DNA from: Chloroflexota bacterium
GTDB taxonomy: Bacteria; Chloroflexota; Anaerolineae; Anaerolineales; Anaerolineaceae
Length of the DNA: 55,250 bases
Direction of reading: 5' to 3'
NCBI GenBank assembly: GCA_012798455.1
Contig: JAAZNC010000077.1
Span: 1 to 55,250 of the forward strand
Made by a program: the position numbers and the translations under genes. This document shows positions 41,066-50,134 of the stretch, one piece after another (position 1 is the first letter of the stretch; each line of letters starts with the position of its first letter). The notes under the pieces were generated by a model. The model did not search any database. It was not told the origin of the DNA and saw only the letters and a list, made by a program, of their open reading frames with translations.

Positions 41066-41590
41066 CTATTTCTTAAGGAACGTTTGGTATTCTTCAGGGA
41101 GAGGCATGTTGAATTTATCGCACAGCGCTTTCACATCCTGATAGTCATTCCCATCCAGCGTATATCCGCTATGGAATTTCACCATCCATTCCGGTGTGAT
41201 GCACTTCACCACCACACTGGCGATGCTACCGTTGCCTTGTAATGATTCAAAGGGATACTGTACACCAAAGATGCATTTGCCCTGCGAGTCGAATTCACAG
41301 GAATGGACGTCGATGCGATGTCCCTGCGCATCACCCAGCACAAAATTACACAACCAGCTATCGTCGCGCGGGATCTCAACATAACCGCGCCCTTGCAGCA
41401 GGGAGCGGATGCGTGCCGTATCGCGGTGGTGCGCAACGATATCCAGGTCTTCGTGCGGACGGGTCTGGCTGCCGAGCAATGCATCCACAGCCCAGCCGCC
41501 ATCGATCCATACCTCGATATTGTTTTTCTCAAGCAACCGGACGAATTCAATCACATCCTGGGCGCTCATTTGCAACTCTGCTTTGCTCAT
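41066..41590 (-). CDS. LinA/aminoglycoside-type nucleotidyltransferase
   Basis: A 174-residue protein of the nucleotidyltransferase superfamily. The active site GGWAVDALLG followed by HEDLDIVAH (the D-x-D metal pair) matches lincosamide nucleotidyltransferases (LinA/LnuA) and aminoglycoside adenylyltransferase PF10706. Lincosamide resistance is only one option: environmental relatives often have unknown substrates. It is co-transcribed with the MerR regulator, with an ABC exporter downstream, a combination seen in intrinsic resistance clusters. RBS AAGAAGGAAG. Confidence 0.8.
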   Translation of the reverse strand: MSKAELQMSAQDVIEFVRLLEKNNIEVWIDGGWAVDALLGSQTRPHEDLDIVAHHRDTARIRSLLQGRGYVEIPRDDSWLCNFVLGDAQGHRIDVHSCEFDSQGKCIFGVQYPFESLQGNGSIASVVVKCITPEWMVKFHSGYTLDGNDYQDVKALCDKFNMPLPEEYQTFLKK

Positions 41591-41628
41591 GATCTTCCTT
41601 CTTTCAAACCAGTTTTGTACTACTCATT

Positions 41629-42879
41629 TTAATCTTCCTGTATCTTTAAAAAAAATCCGGCATCTCCCTGGGGTATATCAAAACGAGTGTTGATTTCCTT
41701 GCTGAAAACATCCTGATGTGGTTCGATAAACTGAACGAATGCATCATTTTGACTGACAATAACGATCGTGCCATTTTTAAAATCCCGGCGATAGATTCCA
41801 TTATCATAGATATAAGCACCCAGGGCATTTCCAAGATCAATGCTGTAATAATCCACGAACCACCATTGTGCCACTCCCCCGTGATCTCGCGAACCATAAT
41901 CAAAGGCAAAATAAGTATTATCCAGCAGCAGGCTGGCTGCCAACCCGCTGCGAAAGCGTGCCCAATTGATCTCCCCATTATCATCCGTATCCACCGCAAA
42001 TATGACCAAGTGCGGTGTCCGGGTGCTTTCCAGCGCACGTTGGGCAGAAGCCAATCCTTCTTCCAGATTAGCACCCCAACTTCCTAAAAAATTCTCCAGC
42101 AGGTAACCATTTAAATATTGAGGAAAAGGGGAATCCACCGAAAAATCATGCCCTGCATTGGCGATCATCCATTTTCCCTCTGGCAATTGTTTTTGCAGCA
42201 ACCGCAGCAGTTCTGCCTGCGCAGCTACCCAGGCAGTTGCATCCAGTGCTTCAGTTACACCACCCGACCAGGCACCTTCACAAAATGGATATGCATCCAA
42301 CATATCGATCACCACACCATCATGCTGTGACTGGACAGCGGCATTGGTATAGAAAGACAAGATCAATTGTTGCCAGCCTAGATGGCGGGGGTCTACAGCT
42401 TTGATATTCTGCCATCCAGGTGGAGAGCAGGGGGAATCGAGGCTGCCATCCTGATCTTTATCCAGCATGAGATACATATCAGGGGTTACCTGCAGAGGTC
42501 CGTGCACATCACCGCCATTGGCAATGGTAATCAGAAATTCCAACCAGTCAGGATCATCCATGATCCAAGTGTGGCTGAGCCCAGCCAGTAATTTACTGTT
42601 TTCATCTCGCGCTTTAAGAAACTGGGCTTCATGCGATTCGAACCAACCGGACATGACCAAGTCATACCTAGCATCCTGTGTGGTTAATAATTCATTCTTT
42701 TTCGCCAGCCATACTGCCAAACGAGGTGTGCCGGTGCTTTTTTGCTGGTCAGTCTCTGGAGTCAAAGCTGCCCGCTGCCCGTGAGATCCATCGGTACTAC
42801 ACCCGCCAGGCAATAAGACAAAAACCAGGACGAGAATAACCGACAAAATAGTTTGCTGCTTCGAATTGAATGAAGGCAT
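41629..42879 (-). CDS. Secreted GHL15-type putative glycoside hydrolase lipoprotein with EF-hand-like loops
   Basis: A 416-residue lipoprotein: signal residues 1-26, lipobox LPGGC. Blocks such as YDLVMSGWFESH, GVVIDMLDAYPF and WMIANAGHDF fit the hypothetical glycosyl hydrolase family 15 (PF14885), with conserved aspartates as candidate catalytic residues. Two short Asp-rich loops, DKDQDGSLDSP (about 149) and DTDDNGEINW (about 297), look like EF-hand calcium sites inserted in the barrel. Substrate unknown, presumably an extracellular polysaccharide. Confidence 0.8.
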   Translation of the reverse strand: MPSFNSKQQTILSVILVLVFVLLPGGCSTDGSHGQRAALTPETDQQKSTGTPRLAVWLAKKNELLTTQDARYDLVMSGWFESHEAQFLKARDENSKLLAGLSHTWIMDDPDWLEFLITIANGGDVHGPLQVTPDMYLMLDKDQDGSLDSPCSPPGWQNIKAVDPRHLGWQQLILSFYTNAAVQSQHDGVVIDMLDAYPFCEGAWSGGVTEALDATAWVAAQAELLRLLQKQLPEGKWMIANAGHDFSVDSPFPQYLNGYLLENFLGSWGANLEEGLASAQRALESTRTPHLVIFAVDTDDNGEINWARFRSGLAASLLLDNTYFAFDYGSRDHGGVAQWWFVDYYSIDLGNALGAYIYDNGIYRRDFKNGTIVIVSQNDAFVQFIEPHQDVFSKEINTRFDIPQGDAGFFLKIQED

Positions 42880-42981
42880 TTATTCGTAACTCATCTTAAA
42901 AAAATGCAGGACTTTATCAACATTTATCATATAGCAACAATATCGAATTTCGTCCTTAAAAATAAGGCGGCAAGCATCCAG

Positions 42982-43494
42982 TTATTTTTTTAGAATGCGA
43001 ATGATCTTCAAGGTACTGCTATCGGCATTGGCGGGGTGCCCGCGCAGGTAATCCACATCACTGCGCAATCTATCCCGCTTGCGAAATTGGTCGACCTTTT
43101 GCATTTTCTTGTCTATTTGACGCTCTTTTTTCAGTCCCGCGCTGTCCAGTTTCACCAGCAGTTCGATCGTCTTCATAACATGCGCAAGATTGTGCAGGAT
43201 ATCGCTTTTACGGAAAGTCACCACCCTGAACCCATTTGCCATACAGGCAGCCATGGCTTCGGCTTGATATTGCTGCTCGTCCATATTACTGCCTTCCACA
43301 AAAATCGCCAGTTTTCTGGTCAAACAGCAAAAATCGATCAGGTAATCTTCGATCCAATGCTTGCGCCTGAAATGGCAGCCTGCAAGCTTGTTCCCACTCA
43401 GTTCTTCCCATAGTTTTTTCTCAGCATCACCGGAATTCCGGCGAGCTTCGATCGCTACCGCCATATAATCATTCGCGTGTCGCTGCTTTTTCAT
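42982..43494 (-). CDS. DUF559 nuclease-fold protein with altered active site
   Basis: About 170 residues from ATG 43494, chosen for RBS AAAAGGAGGG; ATG 43518 (RBS GGAAGGTGG) is also plausible. The block EARRNSGDAEKKLWEELSG, FRRKHWIEDYLIDFCC and RVVTFRKSDIL fits the DUF559/Vsr-like endonuclease fold. Active members have IEVDG after the DFxC strand; here it reads AIFVEGS, losing one acidic residue. The C-terminal 40 residues are basic and look like an extra nucleic-acid-binding tail. Function unknown, possibly inactive as a nuclease. Confidence 0.75.
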   Translation of the reverse strand: MKKQRHANDYMAVAIEARRNSGDAEKKLWEELSGNKLAGCHFRRKHWIEDYLIDFCCLTRKLAIFVEGSNMDEQQYQAEAMAACMANGFRVVTFRKSDILHNLAHVMKTIELLVKLDSAGLKKERQIDKKMQKVDQFRKRDRLRSDVDYLRGHPANADSSTLKIIRILKK

Positions 43495-43657
43495 GTTTCC
43501 CTCCTTTTCCACTTCCATGATACCACCTTCCAGTAACCCATCAGCGCTTTTCTGCAATCAGATCCAGGCACCAATTGTTGCAACGCATGAAATGCTCTGG
43601 GGAATACTCCGAATCCATTTCATCCAAAACTGTCCCATGACCAGTCGGCATATTTCT

Positions 43658-44647
43658 TCATTTAAAATTTGCCACTGTGGAATAAAATACTTCCAGATTG
43701 CGGATCGGTGTTCCGGGTGGAATATCACAGCCTGAGGAGATGATGAAATTTTTATAAGGCCGTACTGCTTCCATCAATTCAAGTGTATTCTGTTCTACTT
43801 CTTTCTCGGTTCCACTAAAAAACACAGAGACCGGGTCCAGGTTCCCGCTTAAAATGATCTGGTCACCTACCTGTTGCAAGGCAGCGATGATGTCCATGGG
43901 GCTGCTAAAATGGTGCACCTCCACTCCCGATTCAAGCGCTTTGGGTAAATGGACCAATTTTGCCCCACAGTTATGCAAGATGATGGTGAAATCGGGTGTC
44001 TGGGTTGCTTCGACGATCCGTTTGATATAAGGGGAAGCAAATTTTGTCATGCCGCGGGGTGAGAGTAACCCGGCTGCCGGTTCAGCCATGATGACACCAT
44101 CTGCACCCACCTCACGAAATGCAAGAATATGATCGATCAGATATTGTGTTGCTTTCTCCAGCAAGATCTGCATCAGTTCCGGCTGCAGCATGGTCGCTTC
44201 AAGCGCTTCGCTAACGCCAAACAACCGTCCTGCCAGGGAAAATGGTCCGATGCAGCCGCCCATGACAGCCGCCTTCTTTGAAGCTGCCAGATTTTCCGCA
44301 GTTTTCAGATGCACTAGCGTACGCAGCTCCCCCGCCGGAGGCACCTGCAGAGCCTCCGCCTGTTCTTTGGTGGTAACAAGTCTTCCGATGACCGCCGGAA
44401 TTTCATCATCCGACATGCGGATCTGGCTGCCAAAGGTTTCCACTTCTGCACTCAGATCCATGGCAGTCATCATTAACTCGGTATGAAAATGTTCATGCAT
44501 TGCCAGTACGGCTTCGGTTTGTACCTGCGCCTCACTGACCACCTGCCTCACTGAGGCATGCATCATTTCAAGCCCGGCATAGACGCCAATATGCATTCCC
44601 AGAGGATGGGTTCGCTGTAATATAGATTGTGAAAAATGAGTGGGCAT
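43658..44647 (-). CDS. Uroporphyrinogen-decarboxylase family methyltransferase (MtaA/MtbA-like)
   Basis: A 329-residue TIM-barrel protein of the URO-D superfamily. The zinc-binding signature of methylcobamide:coenzyme M methyltransferases is visible as ILHNCGAK together with a late cysteine in ISSGCDIPPGTP, and LMQILLEKATQYLIDHI and GVIMAEPAAGLLSP are typical middle blocks. True heme-pathway HemE lacks this zinc site, so a methyl-transfer role with a corrinoid protein is favoured. No corrinoid protein or coenzyme M gene adjoins it. RBS GGAGAG. Monocistronic. Confidence 0.85.
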   Translation of the reverse strand: MPTHFSQSILQRTHPLGMHIGVYAGLEMMHASVRQVVSEAQVQTEAVLAMHEHFHTELMMTAMDLSAEVETFGSQIRMSDDEIPAVIGRLVTTKEQAEALQVPPAGELRTLVHLKTAENLAASKKAAVMGGCIGPFSLAGRLFGVSEALEATMLQPELMQILLEKATQYLIDHILAFREVGADGVIMAEPAAGLLSPRGMTKFASPYIKRIVEATQTPDFTIILHNCGAKLVHLPKALESGVEVHHFSSPMDIIAALQQVGDQIILSGNLDPVSVFFSGTEKEVEQNTLELMEAVRPYKNFIISSGCDIPPGTPIRNLEVFYSTVANFK

Positions 44648-44758
44648 GATTTCTCTCCAAGTTTTCTATTTCAATGTGTATTAAAGAATGAACTTTGGAT
44701 TTATAGCATATTTGAATTAAAAATAGAAGCAAAAGAACATGTTTTCAGTTTTGTGCGT

Positions 44759-45610
44759 CTATGCAGATAATTGTTTAATCCTTTCCAGAAAAGAACGCAC
44801 TCGTTGATATTCTGTAAGTGGGTATGTAAATTGAAAATTCTCTGCTACCCGTGGGGCAATATCTTGAAATAGATCGATCATGGTAAAAAGTGCGTCCCAG
44901 GTATGCGCTGCATCCGCGTCGGCATAAGTCTGCAGAAACTGCTGCCATAGAGGTGGTTCCAAGTAACATTGGAAATATTTTCCCTGCTTTCCGGGGTTGA
45001 CCTGAAAACCGGTATGCATGCCGATGTACCAGGTCAGCAGTTTCATCAACTCTTTTCGTACGATCCCATCCAGCATGAATTTGGCATAGGTGATCTCCCC
45101 TCTCCATAAGCCCTTGGCAACATAAGGGCTGACCCACCAGAACTCGTTGCAGCAATCATCGAATGCTCTGGATGTGGGTGGTTGAGGTAGATAATCGCGT
45201 TCATCGGGCGGGGGAAAGGTGCCCAGGTTGCCATCCTTATCGAGCAACAGCAGACTGAGGCTATCCCTGGTGCGTACCTGATAAGTTTCCAGGGTCAGCA
45301 GGGTCAGGTCGATGCGGGTGCCATCCGTGAACTGCATCAGGTAAGCGAAACTATCAAAGGTAGTAGGGGGCGGGTCACCCATGCTATCGGGCATCTGCAT
45401 GATGAGCAGTTCCCCGAAACGTTCTGCCCAAGCAGGTTGGTTAATGAAGGGCGTCAGGTCGCTGACGATATACTGCACATCATAATCCTGCCACATGTCG
45501 CGTGGGGCTTGCGGGTTGGCGCGCGACCCGTTCAGTATCACCGCACGGATGCGTTCATCATCACGTGCCACCTGCAAGATAAGGTCGAACAGTTCTTGTT
45601 CAGTGCGCAT
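44759..45610 (-). CDS. Aminoglycoside 6-adenylyltransferase-like protein (AadE family)
   Basis: A 283-residue protein of PF04439 starts at ATG 45610 (RBS AGGATTAAGG). The nucleotidyltransferase core is VILNGSRANP followed by DYDVQYIVSD; IDLTLLTLE and the DCCNEFWWVSPYVAKGLWRG helix block are family-specific. AadE modifies streptomycin. In a chromosomal setting with no mobile element the true substrate is uncertain. It starts seven bases after the lipoprotein gene stop, so it is co-expressed with it, an odd functional pairing. Confidence 0.85.
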   Translation of the reverse strand: MRTEQELFDLILQVARDDERIRAVILNGSRANPQAPRDMWQDYDVQYIVSDLTPFINQPAWAERFGELLIMQMPDSMGDPPPTTFDSFAYLMQFTDGTRIDLTLLTLETYQVRTRDSLSLLLLDKDGNLGTFPPPDERDYLPQPPTSRAFDDCCNEFWWVSPYVAKGLWRGEITYAKFMLDGIVRKELMKLLTWYIGMHTGFQVNPGKQGKYFQCYLEPPLWQQFLQTYADADAAHTWDALFTMIDLFQDIAPRVAENFQFTYPLTEYQRVRSFLERIKQLSA

Positions 45611-45617
45611 AATAACC

Positions 45618-46589
45618 TTAATCCTGAACAACTCCCTTCACCCACGACGGCCACAGCTCATCAGCGGCATGAACAGCCAGGGGATGCACGTCGCTCCCAT
45701 CGGCATTCATCACATAGATCTCAAAGTTGCCATCGCGCGAGGTCTGGAAGACAATCTGGCTGCCATCCGGCGACCAGGCGGGGTTCTCATCAAAACCAGA
45801 CACATCGGTAAGCTGGCGCACATCGCTGCCATCGGCGTTCATCACATATACATCGGTGTTGCCAGAATGGGGTGCCAGTCCATTGAAAGCGATCAAATTG
45901 CCATCCGGTGACCAGGCAGGGAACAACTTCCAGTCAGTGCTGTCGCTCAAGCGGTGGGGGTTATCGCCATCCGCATCCATCACATAAATATCCCAATTCC
46001 CGTCGATATAAGAAGAATAGGCAATGCGTTCTCCATCCGGGGACCAATCGGCAAACTGGTCGCTGGAGTCGTTGAATGTCAGGCGCGTTAGGTTGCTGCC
46101 ATCCGCATTCATGACATAGATCTCGTAATAGCCATCGCCGTCATAATCGGCATCGAACAGGATGCGATTGCCATCCGGCGACCAGCTGGGGTGGTCTTCG
46201 GCGGCATCCGTGCTGGTGAGGCGCGTTAGATTACTACCGTCCACATTTATGACATAGATCTCATATTTGAGATTGGGGAACATCGGCTGGGGATCATGGC
46301 GCGCCGTGAGGAACACAATACGGCTGCCATCCGGTGAGAGCGCCGGACTATCATCAAACGCCGGGGCGTCCGTCAAGCGTGTCACCTGAGTGGTGTTCAC
46401 ATTGTAGGTATAGATCTCAGGATTGCCATCCCGGTCCGAGTAAAAAGCGATCAGTTCGTAACCGGTTGATTCAACATCCGTGCTGGTAGTTGGTTCCATG
46501 GAAGAGCTGGCAGGCGCACTGCATGCGACCAGCAACAGGAGCATCAGCACCACTCCGATTATCCTTTGCAGTAGTTCACGATCTTCCAT
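45618..46589 (-). CDS. TolB-like WD40 repeat lipoprotein
   Basis: A 323-residue lipoprotein with signal residues 1-23 and lipobox LLVAC. It is followed by six highly regular propeller blades, each with the pattern WSPDGNRIxFxxDxDGxxEIYVMNADGSNLTRL, the PD40/TolB-type repeat. The blades are similar enough that the DNA also repeats every 120-130 bases. Such proteins bind partners at the membrane surface; this is not TolB itself, since no Tol-Pal genes are present. It is co-transcribed with the AadE-like gene. Confidence 0.87.
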   Translation of the reverse strand: MEDRELLQRIIGVVLMLLLLVACSAPASSSMEPTTSTDVESTGYELIAFYSDRDGNPEIYTYNVNTTQVTRLTDAPAFDDSPALSPDGSRIVFLTARHDPQPMFPNLKYEIYVINVDGSNLTRLTSTDAAEDHPSWSPDGNRILFDADYDGDGYYEIYVMNADGSNLTRLTFNDSSDQFADWSPDGERIAYSSYIDGNWDIYVMDADGDNPHRLSDSTDWKLFPAWSPDGNLIAFNGLAPHSGNTDVYVMNADGSDVRQLTDVSGFDENPAWSPDGSQIVFQTSRDGNFEIYVMNADGSDVHPLAVHAADELWPSWVKGVVQD

Positions 46590-46660
46590 CTTTTCAGTTC
46601 CCTTCCTTCAGGCAATCTGCCATCATTCCATATACCTTCATTATTATGCCATAACACAAA

Positions 46661-46686
46661 AGCGCCTTCCTTCTCCGGAGGGCGCT
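46661..46686 (-). terminator. Terminator after the DUF1801 gene
   Basis: A ten-bp stem with one G-T pair (46661-46670 with 46677-46686) and six-base loop is followed in the minus direction by TTTTGTGTTATGG. It lies after the stop of the gene at 46803-47192 and before the TolB-like gene. Confidence 0.65.
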
Positions 46687-46802
46687 CAAATTTATTTGTA
46701 AAATTCACTAGATCACGAACTACCACACATAACAAACAGTAGACAAGATACTGGCTATCGATCACGATGTGCCGTAAGCTTGTTTCATAAATTGCCGTAT
46801 GC

Positions 46803-47192
46803 TCATTGCGTTCTTTTCTTCTTTGCAGCAGCCCGCTCTAGGTTCTCCCGTACCCTGAAAGTTACCATGCGACAGACCAATTCATAAGGGATAGGCTGAT
46901 CAATGGGAAACTGCACCGCTCCTTTAGATGTCTTGTACGCTGATAAATCCTGCTGGAAGCGGGCGATCCCGCTGGAAGCCGGATAAAAACCGATATGTTT
47001 CTTATAAGCGGCAAAATGCACCAGGTTGCCCTCCAACGTAAAGGTGGGCATTTGATAGCTGATCTTCTCTCCCGCCTGCGGAGCGGCAGTTTTGATGACC
47101 TGCCGCAGTTCATTCAAGGTTCTCTGCACATCCGCAGGAAAAGTGGCAATGTATTCATCGATGGTATGGAATTCTTTTTTATGACCTTCCAT
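46803..47192 (-). CDS. DUF1801/YdhG-like protein (iron-chaperone-fold)
   Basis: A 129-residue protein with the DUF1801 signature: TIDEYIATFPADVQRTLNEL, then EKISYQMPTF and FAAYKKHIGFYPASSG, ending in a basic tail (RAAAKKKRTQ). The fold resembles bacterial frataxin-like proteins, and relatives are annotated as iron chaperones or as uncharacterised stress proteins; neither role is proven. RBS TGAGGTGAA. Terminator at 46661-46686. Confidence 0.9.
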   Translation of the reverse strand: MEGHKKEFHTIDEYIATFPADVQRTLNELRQVIKTAAPQAGEKISYQMPTFTLEGNLVHFAAYKKHIGFYPASSGIARFQQDLSAYKTSKGAVQFPIDQPIPYELVCRMVTFRVRENLERAAAKKKRTQ

Positions 47193-47301
47193 TTCACCTC
47201 ACTGTTTTTTTAGAATATTTCAAGAACTATTATGTTGTTCTGACTTGATCCCATTGGTCAGACTTGTATTGGAAACCCGTGACTACAATCATGAGAGCTG
47301 T

Positions 47302-47754
47302 TTAGCCTCCCGCCCCGTGCATAACAACATCCTGCATGTGCTGGTTGATGTGGGCATCGACAATTTCCAGATGTTCTTCGGGAGTATAGTCTCGAGAACC
47401 TTTTTTATACGGAATGAGCATCAGAGTGGGATCGAGAATATGCTCTCGGATCATTTGCTGAGCGGACCGGAATCTCTCCAGTATCGTTTCAAGTGTTTCA
47501 GTGCGCATGGCGTCAACACCTGCCTGGTTCAGGTCAACAAAACGACCTTTAAGAGGGATTGGTTTTCGGTTGTTAACCAGATCCTCCACATTGCGAGCAA
47601 AGCTCTCGTGCCAGAAGGTGAGATGTGCGATGATATCTCTGGCAGACCATAGTTCGTAGATCATCACATCCGGATCATGAATATTGCGGTAAAACCCTAG
47701 TGCTCGTGTGACAGTTTCATTCAACATTTGAAGCAGCATCTCACGCCGGTCCAT
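47302..47754 (-). CDS. DinB-superfamily protein (ClbS/DfsB-like)
   Basis: A 150-residue four-helix-bundle protein starts at ATG 47754, preceded by GGAGGT inside the end of the GGDEF-EAL gene (14-base overlap). Blocks YELWSARDIIAHLTFWHES and HLEIVDAHINQHMQD carry the metal-binding histidines of the DinB/YfiT fold. ClbS-like members are hydrolases that protect from genotoxins; others transfer thiols. Which applies here is unknown. Translational coupling to the cyclic-di-GMP gene suggests joint expression. Confidence 0.82.
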   Translation of the reverse strand: MDRREMLLQMLNETVTRALGFYRNIHDPDVMIYELWSARDIIAHLTFWHESFARNVEDLVNNRKPIPLKGRFVDLNQAGVDAMRTETLETILERFRSAQQMIREHILDPTLMLIPYKKGSRDYTPEEHLEIVDAHINQHMQDVVMHGAGG

Positions 47755-50134
47755 CAATTCGACCTCCGATCTTGGTGAATGATTTTTCTATCAATGTGCC
47801 TGCTTCCTGGCTATCAACCGGCTTGGCAAAGAGAAAACCCTGCACGTAATCACAGTTCATCACCAGCAGTTTGGAAAGTTGCTCATCCGTCTCTACTCCT
47901 TCGGCAACCACTTGCATTCCGAGACCGTGTGCCAGTGCCAAAATCGTGCGGACGATCTCTATACCACTGTCGTTGACCCCCAATTGGCTAATGAAAGTCC
48001 GGTCAATCTTGAGCGTATCGATGGGTAAGGCATTCAAATATCCTAACGATGAATATCCTGTGCCAAAATCATCGATCTGTATCTGAATACCCAGTTTCCG
48101 CAGTTCGGAAAGTATTACAGAAATTTTCTCGGGGTCTTCGACGATCAAACTCTCTGTTAATTCAAAATTCAGATCACTAGCATCCAATTCATATTTTTTT
48201 AAAATCGCGATGATGTTTTCAACCAGGTTTTTTTCAGCACACTGTCGGGTAGATAAATTCACATTCATTTTCAACGGGGGTTCAATTTTATACTGATTTT
48301 GCCAGGTACGGAGCTGCCGGCAGGCTTCGTCCAACACCCAGTACCCCATGGGAATGATCAATCCGGTCTCTTCAGCCATTGGGATGAACTCAGCAGGTAA
48401 TAACAATCCATACGTTGGATGCTGCCAGCGCACCAGTGCCTCAAACCCAATGATGCGTTTTTTACTTAAATCCACAATTGGCTGATAGTGCATACGGAAT
48501 TCCTTTTTATCCAGAGCTTTGCGGAAATCAGACTCCAGCTTCAGGTATGATTTCACCTTTTCCAGCATAGCAGGGTTGAAAACCGCGTATTGCCCGCGTC
48601 CCATTCGTTTTGCTTGATACATAGCAATATCTGCGTCGCGAATGATCTCTTCAGCCTCCTCATACTCGCTGTGTCCTAACGCAATACCGATGCTGACCGA
48701 GGTAAATACCTTATAACTTCCCAGATAGGCAGGCACTGAAAGGTCTTCTTGAATCCGTTCTGCGACTTTCAGATGGTCCGTTTTGTTTTCCAATTCTTCA
48801 AGCAAGACTACGAACTCGTCTCCACCCAAACGTGCTACCGTATCTTCGCCGCGCACACATTTTAGCAAGCGCTGCGCGGTTTCTTGCAGCATCAGATCCC
48901 CGATGTTATGCCCCAAACTATCATTCACCACTTTGAACCGATCCAGATCCAGGAAAATGACCGCATAGGTATGATCGTTCCGGCGTCTGGCGCGTTTCAT
49001 GACATGCCCCAGACGGTCTAAAAATAATGTGCGATTGGGCAGATCGGTCAAAGGATCATGCAGCGCATTGTAAGCCAGCTGTTCTTCAATACGCTGTCTC
49101 TCAGTGAGTTCCATTTGTAACTGGTTATTAACTTCAGTGAGTTGCACAGTGCGTTCTGCCACCTGTTTTTCCAATGAAGAGGTCATCAAATGCAGGCGGT
49201 CCGTCATGTTATTCAAATAGACATTCATCCTGCCGTATTCATCTGGAGTGGTAATTTCAACACGTTCACCGAAGTCGCCTTTTTCAACCTTTCGGAATAT
49301 CCTGATCATTTTGTGGATCGGATCAACAATATAAGATATGAGCTGGATTGTGATCAAGAACCCGGTCACTATGGCGCCCATGCCCGCGTTGAGGATGATC
49401 AATAACGAATCATCAATGAGCTCGCTAGCGTTATCTCCGGCGAGGTGTTTTATTTGGTGAAAAGCCGCAGGGATGGTGAGGAGCAAGCCAATTATCACCA
49501 ATCCTGAGATGGAAAAGATCACTTTATCGGAAAGTCGCAAGCCTTTTAAACCACTTATTTGCTCTTCGAATTTTTTTGGCATCAATGTTCGAATGACCGG
49601 TGCCAGCCAGCGGTCCAGGATCAGGACTTCCATGATAAAGTTAACCAAGCTGGCTGCCACCACCGCCAGGGCAAGATAGATCACCTGTTGATAGGTCAGT
49701 TGTAGTTTGAAATATCCGTAGAGCAAAGTGGGCAACATGACCAGCGCGAATCCCCCAATGAATTCAAAGTACACATGATGTCTTGAAAAAGAGCCTGCCT
49801 GTTTCCAGGCGCGCGCTCTCAACCCAGGGTCGATCCTGACCGTGCCCTCACCACCCAGCAGGATCGATAAACTGTTGAACATATCTTTATTGTAGAAGTA
49901 CGTCTGCAGCAACAATACAATGTTGCGGACCAGAAAAACGGCACTGCCAAAGATCAACAATCCATTGCCCTGCACAGCAGTGAATTCCGCGTTCTGCTGA
50001 GCGGGCATGGCGGTAAGGAGAATTACAAGCGGGGTATTCACTACCTGCATAATGATAATCACCAGCAACGGATACCATTTGCCTGCCCGCTTGAAAAGTT
50101 TCTCAATAATATTTACTTGCTCTTTTTTACGCAT
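47741..50134 (-). CDS. Membrane GGDEF-EAL cyclic di-GMP turnover protein with HAMP domain
   Basis: A 797-residue protein. Residues 1-265 hold about six hydrophobic helices in two groups; a HAMP-like linker follows (VDPIHKMIRIFRKVEKGDFG, about 270-320), then a coiled coil, GGDEF (about 355-515) and EAL (about 535-790). The synthase loop RLGGDEF is intact with an RGED inhibition site five residues before it, and the phosphodiesterase EAL signature (FEALVRW), NLSTRQ and DDFGTGYSSL loops are intact. It could both make and degrade cyclic di-GMP. The start has no clear RBS. Confidence 0.93.
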   Translation of the reverse strand: MRKKEQVNIIEKLFKRAGKWYPLLVIIIMQVVNTPLVILLTAMPAQQNAEFTAVQGNGLLIFGSAVFLVRNIVLLLQTYFYNKDMFNSLSILLGGEGTVRIDPGLRARAWKQAGSFSRHHVYFEFIGGFALVMLPTLLYGYFKLQLTYQQVIYLALAVVAASLVNFIMEVLILDRWLAPVIRTLMPKKFEEQISGLKGLRLSDKVIFSISGLVIIGLLLTIPAAFHQIKHLAGDNASELIDDSLLIILNAGMGAIVTGFLITIQLISYIVDPIHKMIRIFRKVEKGDFGERVEITTPDEYGRMNVYLNNMTDRLHLMTSSLEKQVAERTVQLTEVNNQLQMELTERQRIEEQLAYNALHDPLTDLPNRTLFLDRLGHVMKRARRRNDHTYAVIFLDLDRFKVVNDSLGHNIGDLMLQETAQRLLKCVRGEDTVARLGGDEFVVLLEELENKTDHLKVAERIQEDLSVPAYLGSYKVFTSVSIGIALGHSEYEEAEEIIRDADIAMYQAKRMGRGQYAVFNPAMLEKVKSYLKLESDFRKALDKKEFRMHYQPIVDLSKKRIIGFEALVRWQHPTYGLLLPAEFIPMAEETGLIIPMGYWVLDEACRQLRTWQNQYKIEPPLKMNVNLSTRQCAEKNLVENIIAILKKYELDASDLNFELTESLIVEDPEKISVILSELRKLGIQIQIDDFGTGYSSLGYLNALPIDTLKIDRTFISQLGVNDSGIEIVRTILALAHGLGMQVVAEGVETDEQLSKLLVMNCDYVQGFLFAKPVDSQEAGTLIEKSFTKIGGRIDGPA

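Noticed and set aside
41066..45610. Reading the two nucleotidyltransferases as acquired antibiotic-resistance genes
   Set aside because: They lie 3 kb apart in separate units, with composition like the surrounding chromosome and no mobile elements, so intrinsic genes with unknown substrates are more likely.
46559..46765. 68-codon minus-strand frame before the TolB-like lipoprotein
   Set aside because: It spans the terminator hairpin at 46661-46686, overlaps the lipoprotein start and has no RBS or conserved pattern.
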